This document shows, piece after piece, positions 8,476-16,563 of a stretch of 64,000 nucleotides of DNA. The notes below the pieces were generated by a model. That model had not been told where the DNA came from and made no database searches. It saw only the letters and a program-made list of their open reading frames with translations. The position numbers were made by a program, and so were the translations under genes. Source of the DNA: an uncultured Clostridia bacterium (GTDB taxonomy: Bacteria; Bacillota; Peptococcia; Peptococcales; Peptococcaceae); the NCBI GenBank assembly GCA_944391625.1, contig CALXUG010000005.1:54199-118198 (forward strand), written 5' to 3'. Within the stretch, counting starts at the first letter, position 1; every line of letters begins with the position of its first letter.

Positions 8476-9885
8476 GTGCAAAGCATTCGTAAACGGTTGG
8501 TCAGTAACTATGTGGCAATTGCATTATTTACTGTACTTTTACTGGAATGTATCTTTACCATTGTAATCAGCCAATATTATTTGGGTGGTGTTGAACGGAC
8601 TTTGGTGAATCATACGGAAACGGCTGCCAATTTTTTTAATCGGTATGCAGATGCCGGAGATATCTATACAAAATCCAATTACATTTTTGAAAATATGGAT
8701 GTGGAAGAAAATGCCTTAGTTGAAGTGTTAGATTTGAGCGGGAAAGTGGTTATTGACAGCACCGGCTCTGCTTCTGATGAGATTGTGACAACTGGTGATT
8801 TTATTCAGGCTTTAAGCGGCAAAGTGGACACTTGGAAAGGCCGCAGTGAATTAGATGAATTGATTATTGCAGTTTCGGCACCTATTTATGACGATAATAC
8901 AATTGTTGGCGTGCTGAGATATGTGTCTAGTCTGGAGCCTACGTATAAAATTATTGTTAATTATACATTATTTGTGGCTCTTTGCGGTGTATTTGTAATT
9001 AGTGTGGCGTATATTTTTGGGCGGACCATGTCTTTACGGATTTTAGTTCCTATTCAGGAATTGGTTCGTGTTACTGAGGAAGTTGCTCAGGGAAATTATA
9101 AAGTCACTGCTATTAAATATCATAATGATGAAATTGGGCAATTGGTAGATGCGGTCAATATTATGACAAAGGAAATTACAAAATCAGACCAGGCCAAGAA
9201 TGAGTTTATTTCTTCTATTTCTCATGAACTGCGCACGCCGCTGACTTCTATTAAAGGCTGGGCAGAGACCATGCAGGATTTGCAGGATGATCCAGCGGTG
9301 GTAGAAGAAGGTTTGCATATTATCAGTAAAGAAACAGACCGACTAATTATTTTGGTGAATGATTTGCTGGATTTTTCCAAATTGCAAGGGCATCGGATTG
9401 CGCTAAAAAAAGAAGAGTTTTCTATCAATCATTTATTGACTGATATTCATAACCAATTTTCTGTGCGTTGTCACCAGGAAAAAGTGAAGATGACGATATT
9501 GACTGATAATAAAGAAAGTTGGGTCATTGCCGATTATAATCGTCTAAAGCAAGTATTTGTCAATATTGTAGACAATGCTTTGAAATTTACAGCAGGAAAG
9601 CCAAGAGCTGAAATAAAAATCAGCAGTCAGGTGTTAGATGATCAAATTGTTATGATTATAGAAGACAATGGTAGTGGTATTTCGCCGGAAGATTTGAAAC
9701 GAGTAAAAGAAAAATTCTATAAAGGCAGCAGTAACAAAAGTGGTACAGGCTTGGGATTATCTATTGCAAGTGAGATCATGGAACTGCATGGAGGAAAAAT
9801 GTTGATTGACAGTGCGCTTGGCAAAGGGACGAAAGTAGTATTGGTTATGCCGTATTATTATGATACGCAGCAATTTGAAAATTAA
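8476..9885 (+). CDS. Membrane sensor histidine kinase (HAMP-HisKA-HATPase)
   Basis: The 469-residue kinase begins at GTG with a GGAGG site upstream. A first membrane helix lies at about 10-32, an extracytoplasmic sensor region at about 36-158, a second helix at about 160-182, and HAMP at about 183-235. The phospho-acceptor His250 lies in SSISHELRTP. The ATPase domain carries the N box (NIVDNALKF), the DNGSGIS G1 box and the GTGLGLSIA G2 box. It is the WalK/PhoR-like arrangement. The sensor domain shows no recognised ligand site. The partner response regulator ends two bases upstream. Confidence 0.95.
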   Translation: MQSIRKRLVSNYVAIALFTVLLLECIFTIVISQYYLGGVERTLVNHTETAANFFNRYADAGDIYTKSNYIFENMDVEENALVEVLDLSGKVVIDSTGSASDEIVTTGDFIQALSGKVDTWKGRSELDELIIAVSAPIYDDNTIVGVLRYVSSLEPTYKIIVNYTLFVALCGVFVISVAYIFGRTMSLRILVPIQELVRVTEEVAQGNYKVTAIKYHNDEIGQLVDAVNIMTKEITKSDQAKNEFISSISHELRTPLTSIKGWAETMQDLQDDPAVVEEGLHIISKETDRLIILVNDLLDFSKLQGHRIALKKEEFSINHLLTDIHNQFSVRCHQEKVKMTILTDNKESWVIADYNRLKQVFVNIVDNALKFTAGKPRAEIKISSQVLDDQIVMIIEDNGSGISPEDLKRVKEKFYKGSSNKSGTGLGLSIASEIMELHGGKMLIDSALGKGTKVVLVMPYYYDTQQFEN

Positions 9886-9896
9886 TAAAAAAAAGC

Positions 9897-9924
9897 TTGC
9901 AATATAAGGAAAGTGTGATATAAT
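9897..9924 (+). promoter_or_regulatory. Promoter of the first tRNA-Gln gene
   Basis: TTGCAA and a perfect TATAAT are separated by 16 bases, 17 bases upstream of the tRNA 5' end. The second tRNA-Gln copy has the same two hexamers at the same spacing. Confidence 0.75.
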
Positions 9925-9941
9925 AAGTCTTGTGATTTTGC

Positions 9942-10015
9942 TGGGGTATCGCCAAGCGGTAAGGCAACGGACTCTGACTCCGTCATCCTAGGTTCGAATC
10001 CTAGTACCCCAGCCA
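9942..10015 (+). tRNA. tRNA-Gln (anticodon CUG)
   Basis: It is a full cloverleaf. The acceptor arms TGGGGTA and TACCCCA pair, the anticodon stem ACGGA/TCCGT encloses the loop CTCTGAC with anticodon CTG, and the T arm has GGTTCGAATCC. The 3' CCA is encoded. The sequence closely resembles known bacterial tRNA-Gln genes. Confidence 0.97.
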
Positions 10016-10025
10016 ATGTAAATTC

Positions 10026-10056
10026 ACCGGTTCAGATTCTCTGAGCCGGTTTTTTT
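10026..10056 (+). terminator. Terminator of the first tRNA-Gln
   Basis: ACCGGTTCAGA pairs with TCTGAGCCGGT (one G-U) around a three-base loop and is followed by seven T residues. Confidence 0.92.
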
Positions 10057-10162
10057 GTGCTTAAAAGCCGGAAATTGAGAGATATTTTGATATCTTACTT
10101 GTTATTTTCTAAAATAATGTTATTATATAGATTTTTTGTCTGTGTTGGTAAAGCGGTTTCTT

Positions 10163-10192
10163 TTTACAAATACCATTCCAATATGGTACAAT
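10163..10192 (+). promoter_or_regulatory. Putative thiM promoter
   Basis: TTTACA and TACAAT lie 18 bases apart, 30 bases before the chosen thiM start. I see no thiamine pyrophosphate riboswitch motifs (CTGAGA ... ACCTGA) in the leader, so the usual TPP control appears to be absent here. Confidence 0.5.
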
Positions 10193-10221
10193 AATAATAG
10201 ACGGATAAAGGAGTGGAGGAT

Positions 10222-11034
10222 ATGTTTTCACAATGTTTAGAACAAGTGCAGCAGAAAAAACCGTTGTTGCATTGTATTACAAACTATGTAACTGTAAATG
10301 ATTGCGCTAATATTGTATTGGCTTGTGGCGCATCTCCCATTATGGCTGATGATATTCATGAGGTAGAAGATATCACTACAATCTGTAATGGGTTGGTTAT
10401 TAATATTGGTACATTAAATGAACGTACCGTTGCGTCTATGATAAAGGCAGGAAAAAAAGCCAATGCGTTAGGGCATCCGGTTATTTTGGATCCTGTCGGT
10501 GCTGGTGCTTCTACGTTTCGTACACAAACAGTATTTCAATTGTTGCAAGAAGTAAATTTTACAGCAATTCGTGGTAATATTTCAGAAATCAAAACGGTTG
10601 CATTGGGTAGTGGCACTACAAAAGGTGTGGATGCTGATATAGCAGATGAAGTAAATGCACAAACCTTGCCGGAAGTGGTACAATTTGCCCGTGCATTGGC
10701 TGGACGCACAGGCGCTGTGATTATCATAACCGGAAAGCAGGATTTGATTACAACCAAAGAAAAAAGTTGTCTGATTTCCAATGGAACTGCGAAAATGTCC
10801 CGCATTACAGGAAGCGGTTGCATGTTGACTTGTTTATTAGGGGCTTATCTGGCGGCCAATCAAGAAGATGTTTTTTCAGCTTGTGTTGCAGCTGTTGCTG
10901 CTATGGGACTTGCCGGAGAAATTGCAGATCGTCCTGCGTATGGGACACTTACGTTCCGCGCAGCCATGGTAGATGCTATCAGTTTAATGACAGCTGCACA
11001 ACTGGATGGAGGTGCTAAAGTTGAATATATCTGA
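10222..11034 (+). CDS. thiM: Hydroxyethylthiazole kinase
   Basis: It is a ribokinase-fold kinase of about 270 residues with the ThiM N-terminus LLHCITNYVTVNDCAN, the VILDPVGAGAS segment, and the C-terminal catalytic GSGC motif (ITGSGCMLT). It phosphorylates 4-methyl-5-hydroxyethylthiazole, the thiazole salvage step. An in-frame GTG at 10213 sits on top of the Shine-Dalgarno sequence GGAGTGGAGG, so the ATG at 10222 is the better start. thiE overlaps its 3' end. With no thiD or biosynthetic thi genes nearby, the pair looks like a salvage module. Confidence 0.95.
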   Translation: MFSQCLEQVQQKKPLLHCITNYVTVNDCANIVLACGASPIMADDIHEVEDITTICNGLVINIGTLNERTVASMIKAGKKANALGHPVILDPVGAGASTFRTQTVFQLLQEVNFTAIRGNISEIKTVALGSGTTKGVDADIADEVNAQTLPEVVQFARALAGRTGAVIIITGKQDLITTKEKSCLISNGTAKMSRITGSGCMLTCLLGAYLAANQEDVFSACVAAVAAMGLAGEIADRPAYGTLTFRAAMVDAISLMTAAQLDGGAKVEYI

Positions 11035-11662
11035 AAAGAAGTTGGCTTTATATGCAGTAACTGACCGCAAATGGCTGCAACCAGGACAAAGTTTGGCTCA
11101 GCAAGTGGAACAAGCCATTTTGGGTGGTGTAACGGTTGTACAGTTGCGGGAGAAGCAGATTGACGAAAAGGAATTTTTAGCATTGGCGCAAGAAGTAAAG
11201 CAGGTAACAGATGATTATCAGATTCCGTTGATTATTAATGATAATCTTGCAATCGCTATGGCTGTAGATGCGGCTGGTGTCCATGTGGGACAGGAAGATA
11301 TGGCTGCATTGGAAGTGCGGCAAAAGATTGGAAATAAAAAGGTAGTTGGTGTATCGGCGCAAACGGTAGAACAAGCCTTAGCTGCTGAAAAAGCTGGTGC
11401 CGATTATCTTGGAGTTGGTGCTGTTTTTCCGACAAGCAGCAAAGCAGATGCTGTAGAAGTAGACTTTGCAACATTGCGGGCTATCTGTCAAGCTGTGCAG
11501 ATTCCTGTTGTGGCCATTGGAGGTATTTCGGCGGATAATATGTCTGCATTGAAAGGCTCTGGCGTTATTGGCGTGGCAGTTATATCTGCGATTTTTGGAC
11601 AGACTGATGTAAAAGCTGCTGCAGAACAGTTAATGTGTAATTGGCAGGCGCTGCAGGGATAA
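11021..11662 (+). CDS. thiE: Thiamine-phosphate synthase
   Basis: The TIM-barrel enzyme of about 213 residues carries ThiE landmarks: LYAVTD at the N-terminus, VQLREK near residue 44, LIINDN, GVHVGQED, and the phosphate-binding VVAIGGIS segment. It joins thiazole phosphate with HMP pyrophosphate to form thiamine phosphate. An ATG at 11006 is in frame, but the ribosome site GGAGGTG at 11008-11014 lies after it and six bases before TTG at 11021, which I choose as start. It then overlaps thiM by 14 bases, implying translational coupling. Confidence 0.94.
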   Translation: MNISEKKLALYAVTDRKWLQPGQSLAQQVEQAILGGVTVVQLREKQIDEKEFLALAQEVKQVTDDYQIPLIINDNLAIAMAVDAAGVHVGQEDMAALEVRQKIGNKKVVGVSAQTVEQALAAEKAGADYLGVGAVFPTSSKADAVEVDFATLRAICQAVQIPVVAIGGISADNMSALKGSGVIGVAVISAIFGQTDVKAAAEQLMCNWQALQG

Positions 11663-11791
11663 ATATAAATACTGTATTTTTTGATAAAATGAAGCAGAAA
11701 TGATTTTGACAGCAGTGAATGTGTTATAAGGATGGCTGTATACTTTACCGATAAATAAAATTTATTGGCTTTTAGAAATGGGTAATTATTT

Positions 11792-12157
11792 ATGAAAACA
11801 AAGAAACAGGATTTGTTGTTCGAATGGAATAACGAGAATCTGTTTGGAGAAAGATTGATTCTTTTAAGAAAGCGAAGAGCGTTAACACAACAAGAACTGG
11901 CGGATATTTTATTTGTAAGCAAATATACCATATCTTCTTACGAGCATGGTAAGACGACACCAGATGATTGCAGCAAAATAATGCTGGCAAAATTTTTTGA
12001 TGTTTCATTGGATTATCTATTTGGTTTAATTGACACTGCTGTTTCCTATGAGCGTTCTGATACTTGTATTCATTTACCAGATGACTTTAGCGATAGTCAG
12101 CGAAGTCAGGTACAGGAATATGTAGAATTTTTAAAGTTTTTGAATAAACAGGTATAA
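11792..12157 (+). CDS. XRE-family transcriptional regulator
   Basis: The 121-residue protein has a Cro/CI-type helix-turn-helix at about residues 17-75 (LTQQELADILFVSKYTISSYEHG), ending in the common DYLFGL segment, plus a short C-terminal helix. It resembles the XRE protein encoded near 1.4-1.8 kb in layout but is not a close copy. It stands between thiE and ppaC in the same orientation, with 129 bases before it and 122 after it, so it may have its own promoter. The target is unknown. Confidence 0.8.
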   Translation: MKTKKQDLLFEWNNENLFGERLILLRKRRALTQQELADILFVSKYTISSYEHGKTTPDDCSKIMLAKFFDVSLDYLFGLIDTAVSYERSDTCIHLPDDFSDSQRSQVQEYVEFLKFLNKQV

Positions 12158-12279
12158 CTTTGACATAAGGAACCGTAGATACAAAATAGAAAGAATGTTA
12201 TATATTTTTTTATAGAACTTGTATCTGTTTCTTATATGGTGTAAAATATGTTTGAAATTTTTTATGGATGGTGGAAAAA

Positions 12280-13200
12280 ATGAGTGATACGATGATTTTT
12301 GTAACAGGTCATAAAAACCCAGATACTGACTCCATTTGTTCTGCAATTGGATATGCAGTTTTAAAAGGTGATGGATATGCAGCTGGACGGGCTGGTGAAT
12401 TAAACCCGGAAACACAGTTTGTGTTAAATCGGTTTGGTTTGGAAGCGCCGCAGTTACTGACCAATGTAGCTGGACAAGATGTAATCTTGGTAGATCACAA
12501 TGAGGCTGGACAAGCTGTTGATGGTATTCAGGATGCTAAGATTCTGGAAATTTTGGATCATCACAAAATTGGAGGTTTGCAAACCTCTGAACCAATTTTA
12601 TTTTGTAACATTCCAGTAGGGTGTACAGCGACGATTGTTGCGATGTTTTATCATCAGCAGAATCGTAAACCGGAGCCTGCAGTAGCCGGGGTTTTGTGCT
12701 CGGCAATTCTCTCTGATACATTAGCGTTCCGTTCTCCAACCTGTACTGCGCAGGATAAAGAAATCGCTCAGAAGTTGGCTGCTTTAGCCGGTATTACAGA
12801 TATTGAAGCATATGCCAAAGATATGTTTGTGGCAGGCAGTGAACTGGGCAACAAGACAGAGAAAGAAATTTTGTATTTGGACTTCAAAAAATTTACTTCC
12901 GGCGGTAAAACCTTTGGTGTGGGCCAGGTAACCTCTATGAGCGGTGAAGAACTGCAGGAATTAAAACCAAAAATGCAGAAGTATATGCGGGAAAGTTTTG
13001 CGGAACATGGTGCAGATATGTTATTTTTGATGCTGACAGATATTATGGACGAATCTACAGATCTGATTTATTGCGGCGAAGGCGCTGAAGCAGCGGTAAA
13101 GGCTGCATTCAACTCTGATGCGACAGACAGAACCTATTTAAAAGGTGTAATGTCTCGCAAAAAACAGATTGTACCGCAGTTGACAGATGCATTGAAATAA
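12280..13200 (+). CDS. ppaC: Manganese-dependent inorganic pyrophosphatase (family II, DHH)
   Basis: The protein of about 306 residues has the family II signature GHKNPDTDS near the N-terminus (metal-binding His and two Asp), the DHH motif in ILDHHKIGG, and a C-terminal DHHA2 domain with the MSRKKQIVPQL substrate-binding end. It hydrolyses pyrophosphate in the cytoplasm. The in-frame ATG at 12268 has no ribosome site, whereas GGTGG precedes the ATG at 12280 by about six bases. Confidence 0.95.
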   Translation: MSDTMIFVTGHKNPDTDSICSAIGYAVLKGDGYAAGRAGELNPETQFVLNRFGLEAPQLLTNVAGQDVILVDHNEAGQAVDGIQDAKILEILDHHKIGGLQTSEPILFCNIPVGCTATIVAMFYHQQNRKPEPAVAGVLCSAILSDTLAFRSPTCTAQDKEIAQKLAALAGITDIEAYAKDMFVAGSELGNKTEKEILYLDFKKFTSGGKTFGVGQVTSMSGEELQELKPKMQKYMRESFAEHGADMLFLMLTDIMDESTDLIYCGEGAEAAVKAAFNSDATDRTYLKGVMSRKKQIVPQLTDALK

Positions 13201-13308
13201 GTAAACAACATAGGTTTGCTGCATAAATGGGAGGCATCGTTTATGTGGCAATATGTTATTGTTTTGTTGTTGGAAAACAATAAATAGCGCACAATACAAA
13301 AAAAAGAC

Positions 13309-13336
13309 TTGCAAATAGAAAATTATATGCTATAAT
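13309..13336 (+). promoter_or_regulatory. Promoter of the second tRNA-Gln gene
   Basis: TTGCAA, a 16-base spacer and TATAAT match the promoter of the first copy, although the spacer sequences differ. Confidence 0.75.
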
Positions 13337-13354
13337 ATATTTTGTGGTTTTTGC

Positions 13355-13428
13355 TGGGGTATCGCCAAGCGGTAAGGCAACGGACTCTGACTCCGTCATC
13401 CTAGGTTCGAATCCTAGTACCCCAGCCA
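13355..13428 (+). tRNA. tRNA-Gln (anticodon CUG), second copy
   Basis: The 74-base gene, including encoded CCA, is identical to the first tRNA-Gln gene, with the anticodon loop CTCTGAC. Confidence 0.97.
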
Positions 13429-13438
13429 ATGTAAATTC

Positions 13439-13469
13439 ACCGGTTCAGGTTCTCTGGGCCGGTTTTTTT
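13439..13469 (+). terminator. Terminator of the second tRNA-Gln
   Basis: The same hairpin as in copy 1, with two base changes that keep the stem through G-U or G-C pairs, is followed by seven T residues. Confidence 0.9.
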
Positions 13470-13665
13470 ATTGAATTTAACTGTTCTTTATCAGTAGTTG
13501 AAGTAAAGAAAAGGCTCTTTGTCAATAGTTGATGGGAAATTTTCTGTTTCAATGAATTATGATGGTTTGTTATAGATATGTAATTGGGACGGTCTGATAT
13601 TTCATGTAAAATTTATTGAAATGATTATTTTTGTTGAGGTTGTTCCGAAATTTTTCATTCTTTCG

Positions 13666-13694
13666 TTGACTTTATTTAGAAAAAATAGTATAAT
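13666..13694 (+). promoter_or_regulatory. Promoter of rplU-prp-rpmA
   Basis: TTGACT and a perfect TATAAT are spaced by 17 bases, about 110 bases upstream of the rplU start. Confidence 0.85.
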
Positions 13695-13700
13695 TCTATT

Positions 13701-13800
13701 TTGTAAGCGCATGTCGCTGAAACCGCGCGGGCTGGGTTTGAAAACATATGCATAATAGCGACGTTACCTAAGTTCAGGCGAGTATTTTGAAGGAGGTGCA
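13701..13800 (+). ncRNA. Structured 5' leader of rplU, probable L21 leader
   Basis: The leader between promoter and rplU is GC-richer than its surroundings and can fold. GTCGCT at 13713-13718 pairs with AGCGAC at 13757-13762, enclosing a GC-rich inner segment. Many Firmicutes carry an autoregulatory ribosomal protein L21 leader at this place. The assignment rests on position and foldability; I could not test it against the Rfam model. Confidence 0.6.
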
Positions 13801-13804
13801 GAGA

Positions 13805-14116
13805 ATGTACGCAATTATCGAAACAGGTGGCAAACAGTATAAAGTTCAGGAAGGCGATGTAATCACAGTTGAATTATTACACGCTGAAGCTGGTGAAACC
13901 GTTAATATTGACAAAGTATTGATGGTAAACAAAGATGGTCAGTTAACCGTTGGTGCTCCATATGTTGCTGGCGCTAAAGTTGAACTGAAAGTAGAAGAAA
14001 ACGGCAAAGCTCCAAAAATTGTTGTTTTCAAATATAAAGCTAAGAAAAATTCCCGTAGAAAAAAAGGTCATCGTCAGCCTTTCACAAAAGCAACTGTAGT
14101 AAAAATCGAAGCGTAA
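13805..14116 (+). CDS. rplU: 50S ribosomal protein L21
   Basis: The 103-residue protein has the typical start [15 protein letters not shown] and the basic C-terminal [19 protein letters not shown]. It binds 23S rRNA. A TTG at 13787 is in frame, but the Shine-Dalgarno AGGAGGTG lies between it and the ATG at 13805. prp and rpmA follow closely in the classic L21-Prp-L27 operon. Confidence 0.98.
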   Translation: MYAIIETGGKQYKVQEGDVITVELLHAEAGETVNIDKVLMVNKDGQLTVGAPYVAGAKVELKVEENGKAPKIVVFKYKAKKNSRRKKGHRQPFTKATVVKIEA

Positions 14117-14120
14117 GCTT

Positions 14121-14471
14121 ATGATTCAGGTACAGATTGTAAAATCGGGAACCAACATTGCGGGATTTCAAATCTCGGGACATGCCGGGTATGCACCCAG
14201 CGGTCAGGATATTGTCTGTGCAGCGGCTTCTTTTCTGGCAATCACTGTGATTAACAGTTTGGAAGTACAGCTTGGTGTAGAAGGTACTGTAAAAAGCCAA
14301 GACGGTTTTTTATATTATCGTTTGCCTGTTGATTTACAGCAGGAACAACAGTATACAGCGCAGATTATTTTGCAGACTCTGGTAACAGGGTTTCAGAATT
14401 TAAAAGAAGAGTATCCCAAATATATTTCAATACAGAATTTGAGAATAAAGGGAGGTGCATTGGAATGTTGA
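14121..14471 (+). CDS. prp: Ribosomal-processing cysteine protease Prp
   Basis: The 116-residue protein has the Prp catalytic residues: His21 in SGHAGYAP and Cys33 in DIVCAAAS. Prp removes the N-terminal extension of ribosomal protein L27 in Firmicutes and related phyla. The substrate is encoded immediately downstream, overlapping by seven bases, and carries the extension, which strongly supports the call. Confidence 0.96.
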   Translation: MIQVQIVKSGTNIAGFQISGHAGYAPSGQDIVCAAASFLAITVINSLEVQLGVEGTVKSQDGFLYYRLPVDLQQEQQYTAQIILQTLVTGFQNLKEEYPKYISIQNLRIKGGALEC

Positions 14472-14749
14472 AATTAAATCTTCAGTTGTTCGCATCTAAA
14501 AAAGGGGTAGGTTCTACAAAGAACGGTCGTGACTCCGAATCCAAACGTCTGGGTGCCAAAAGAGCTGACGGACAGTTTGTACTGGCTGGCAACATTCTGT
14601 ACAGACAGAGAGGTACCAAAATCCATCCAGGTACTAATGTAGGCATTGGTGGCGATGACACTTTGTTTGCAAAAGTGGATGGTATCGTTAAATTTGAAAG
14701 AAAAGGCAGAGATAAAAAACAGGTTAGTGTATATCCTGTTGCTGAATAA
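14465..14749 (+). CDS. rpmA: 50S ribosomal protein L27, precursor form
   Basis: The 94-residue protein begins [14 protein letters not shown]. The first nine or ten residues are the Prp-cleaved extension known from Firmicutes, and the mature protein begins just before SKKG. The rest ([17 protein letters not shown]) is standard L27, whose N-terminus reaches the peptidyl-transferase centre. GGAGG lies inside the end of prp. A terminator follows. Confidence 0.98.
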   Translation: MLKLNLQLFASKKGVGSTKNGRDSESKRLGAKRADGQFVLAGNILYRQRGTKIHPGTNVGIGGDDTLFAKVDGIVKFERKGRDKKQVSVYPVAE

Positions 14750-14758
14750 TTGCCGCTG

Positions 14759-14799
14759 AACAGGCTGTGTAGAGGAGACTCTATGTAGCCTGTTTTTTT
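14759..14799 (+). terminator. Terminator of the rplU-prp-rpmA operon
   Basis: AACAGGCT pairs with AGCCTGTT, with further inner pairing, followed by a T-run ten bases after rpmA. Confidence 0.92.
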
Positions 14800-14935
14800 G
14801 TGTTTCTTATTTGTGGCGCAGGACTAACAGCCATCGGTTGTGGATGTAAAAGAAAGTTGGCGGATGGATGTTTCACAATGAAATATTGGCAACGTATAAT
14901 GAAAATATATAAACTATAGAAAGGAGCGGTGACAG

Positions 14936-15757
14936 ATGGCGATTTTGAAAGCAGAAAATTTGAGTTTGAAAAATGGTTCTAAATATATTGTGAAGGACTT
15001 AAGCTGGGAAGTGAAACCTGGGGAAAATTGGGTTCTGTTTGGATTGAATGGTTGTGGAAAAACAACATTGTTGAGTATATTAGCAGGATATAAAAGTGGA
15101 AATTTTGGAGAAACCTATCTGTTTGACCAATTGGTTGATGATGAAAATTTTATTACATTACGTAAAAATGTTGGATTTGTCAGCAGTTCTTTTTTTGACA
15201 GATATTTGCAAAAAGAAATTATTTTAGATATTGTTCTTGCAGGAAAATACGGAACTTTGGGGTTTCAGCAGGAAGAACCTTCTGATAAGGATATTCGGCA
15301 GGCTAAGGCGCTTTTACGGGAGTTTGGTCTGGACAAACGGAGCCGTTATCCTTATGATACCTTATCCAAGGGGCAACAGCAGCGTGTTTTGATTGCGCGG
15401 GCGTTAATGGGTGATCCAAAAGTTTTAATGCTGGACGAACCTTGTAGTGGATTGGATATTTTTGCCCGAGAAAACTTTTTACGGATGATTCAGGAATTGG
15501 CAGATCAAAAACAGATTACTATAGTATACGTGACTCATCATACCGAAGAAATTTTGCCATTTTTTGATAAAGCGGCATTAATGCGAGATGGAAGATTACA
15601 TTCTCAAGGTGATCTACAGGAAATTTTTACAGAAGAAAATTTGACAGACTTTTTTGGAACCAAAGCAACCGTACTTTGGACGGAACAACATTTTTTTATT
15701 AACATAGAATTTGCATCAGAGCATCATTTTACAAGAAAATTTAAAGTGTTGCAATAA
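14936..15757 (+). CDS. Stand-alone ABC transporter ATP-binding protein
   Basis: The 273-residue ATPase has Walker A GLNGCGKTT near residue 37, a signature LSKGQQQR near 143, Walker B VLMLDEPCSGLD, and the H-loop YVTHHTEE. The sequence resembles the YlmA group of ATPases. No permease or binding-protein gene adjoins it. It may serve a membrane component encoded elsewhere or have a non-transport role. A good GGAGCGG ribosome site precedes the ATG. The last 30 or so residues form a divergent tail. The downstream zinc-ribbon gene starts 14 bases later and is probably co-transcribed. Confidence 0.85.
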   Translation: MAILKAENLSLKNGSKYIVKDLSWEVKPGENWVLFGLNGCGKTTLLSILAGYKSGNFGETYLFDQLVDDENFITLRKNVGFVSSSFFDRYLQKEIILDIVLAGKYGTLGFQQEEPSDKDIRQAKALLREFGLDKRSRYPYDTLSKGQQQRVLIARALMGDPKVLMLDEPCSGLDIFARENFLRMIQELADQKQITIVYVTHHTEEILPFFDKAALMRDGRLHSQGDLQEIFTEENLTDFFGTKATVLWTEQHFFINIEFASEHHFTRKFKVLQ

Positions 15758-15771
15758 GGAGGCAGGAGCAA

Positions 15772-16146
15772 ATGGCAAAAGATCCTCAAATTATCAAAGA
15801 AAGGGCAGAACGTTGCGTTTGTAAGATGTGCGGTGGTCCATTAGAACCTAAAATTATAATTTATAATAAATACGGTGGCTCGGGAGTAGAATTATATTGC
15901 CCTAATTGTCATAAAATTGAGTATGGTACAGAGCCAGAGATTTATAAACTGGCTCAAGATTATGTGGAACATGTGGAATATGATTATTTTACGGAGATGG
16001 AAGAAGATAGGCGGCATAAACAGTTGAATATTTCAAAAGTATGTGAAACTTTAAGTTGGGCTATGAAACGACTTGAAGTTATGGACCGAGCTGGTATTCA
16101 TAAAGAGAAACTGTGTAATTTTGACTATGAAACGGATGAATTATAA
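15772..16146 (+). CDS. Small zinc-ribbon protein of unknown function
   Basis: The 124-residue protein has two knuckles, C17-x2-C20 and C43-x2-C46, forming a likely zinc ribbon at the N-terminus. An acidic helical region rich in Tyr and Glu follows (about 55-110). I do not recognise the family. It sits 14 bases after the ABC ATPase gene with its own AGGAGG site, so the two are probably one operon. A nucleic-acid or protein-binding role is possible but unsupported. Confidence 0.65.
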   Translation: MAKDPQIIKERAERCVCKMCGGPLEPKIIIYNKYGGSGVELYCPNCHKIEYGTEPEIYKLAQDYVEHVEYDYFTEMEEDRRHKQLNISKVCETLSWAMKRLEVMDRAGIHKEKLCNFDYETDEL

Positions 16147-16183
16147 GTGTCCAATTTATGTAGGAACGTGGGCAATACTGTTG

Positions 16184-16210
16184 CGGTGCTTGGTATATTT
16201 GCACCGTTTT
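16184..16210 (+). terminator. Weak terminator-like hairpin after the zinc-ribbon gene
   Basis: CGGTGC pairs with GCACCG around an 11-base loop, followed by four T residues. It is short but well placed, 38 bases after the stop. The rest of the 417-base gap up to 16563 is AT-rich and holds the operator-like palindrome at 16325-16339. Confidence 0.5.
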
Positions 16211-16324
16211 GGAATATAGTATATGGTTTCTTGTTATGATATGAAAATTCTGTTTTTTGTTTTAGGTGTGCGATTGTGATAGTGAAAAAGATTAAACATC
16301 TTTGCAGTTATTATATATTAAACT

Positions 16325-16339
16325 ACAACTATTGGTTGT
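16325..16339. promoter_or_regulatory. Putative LysR operator upstream of the MFS gene
   Basis: ACAACTATTGGTTGT is an interrupted palindrome (ACAAC/GTTGT). The near-identical ACAACTTTCGGTTGT occurs at 19594-19608 upstream of the phosphodiesterase gene. The shared site fits control of both genes by the LysR regulator encoded between them. This is inference from the sequence match. Confidence 0.5.
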
Positions 16340-16563
16340 GCTGTTAAAAGAAAGGTGCGAAAGAGTAGTTTCTCAAATACCTTAAAGAAAGGTAAAATGT
16401 AAATATAAATTATACTACAAATAAATAATTTTGAAATAGTAGCAAAAGTTTATTAAGAGAGGAGTGTTTCAAATTTAGTTATTTTGTTATGAAAAGTTAT
16501 TTGTAGGTAGTAACAATGTTCTAATTTATAGGTTTATTTTTTATATAAGGGAGTGTGAAACTT

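Larger units (their letters stand above)
9936..10056 (+). repeat. Duplicated tRNA-Gln cassette, copy 1
   Basis: This 121-base segment (short leader, whole tRNA-Gln(CUG), spacer and terminator) recurs at 13349-13469 with only two differences, both in the terminator hairpin. The copies are in direct orientation and enclose thiM, thiE, an XRE regulator and ppaC. Confidence 0.95.
13349..13469 (+). repeat. Duplicated tRNA-Gln cassette, copy 2
   Basis: It is identical to 9936-10056 except for two A-to-G changes in the terminator. The copies are 3.4 kb apart in direct orientation. Confidence 0.95.

Noticed and set aside
10057..10221. TPP riboswitch before thiM
   Set aside because: The conserved CTGAGA and ACCTGA segments are not present and the space after the tRNA terminator is short.
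13344..13532. A 62-codon open frame over the second tRNA-Gln
   Set aside because: It is a translation of the tRNA and its terminator.
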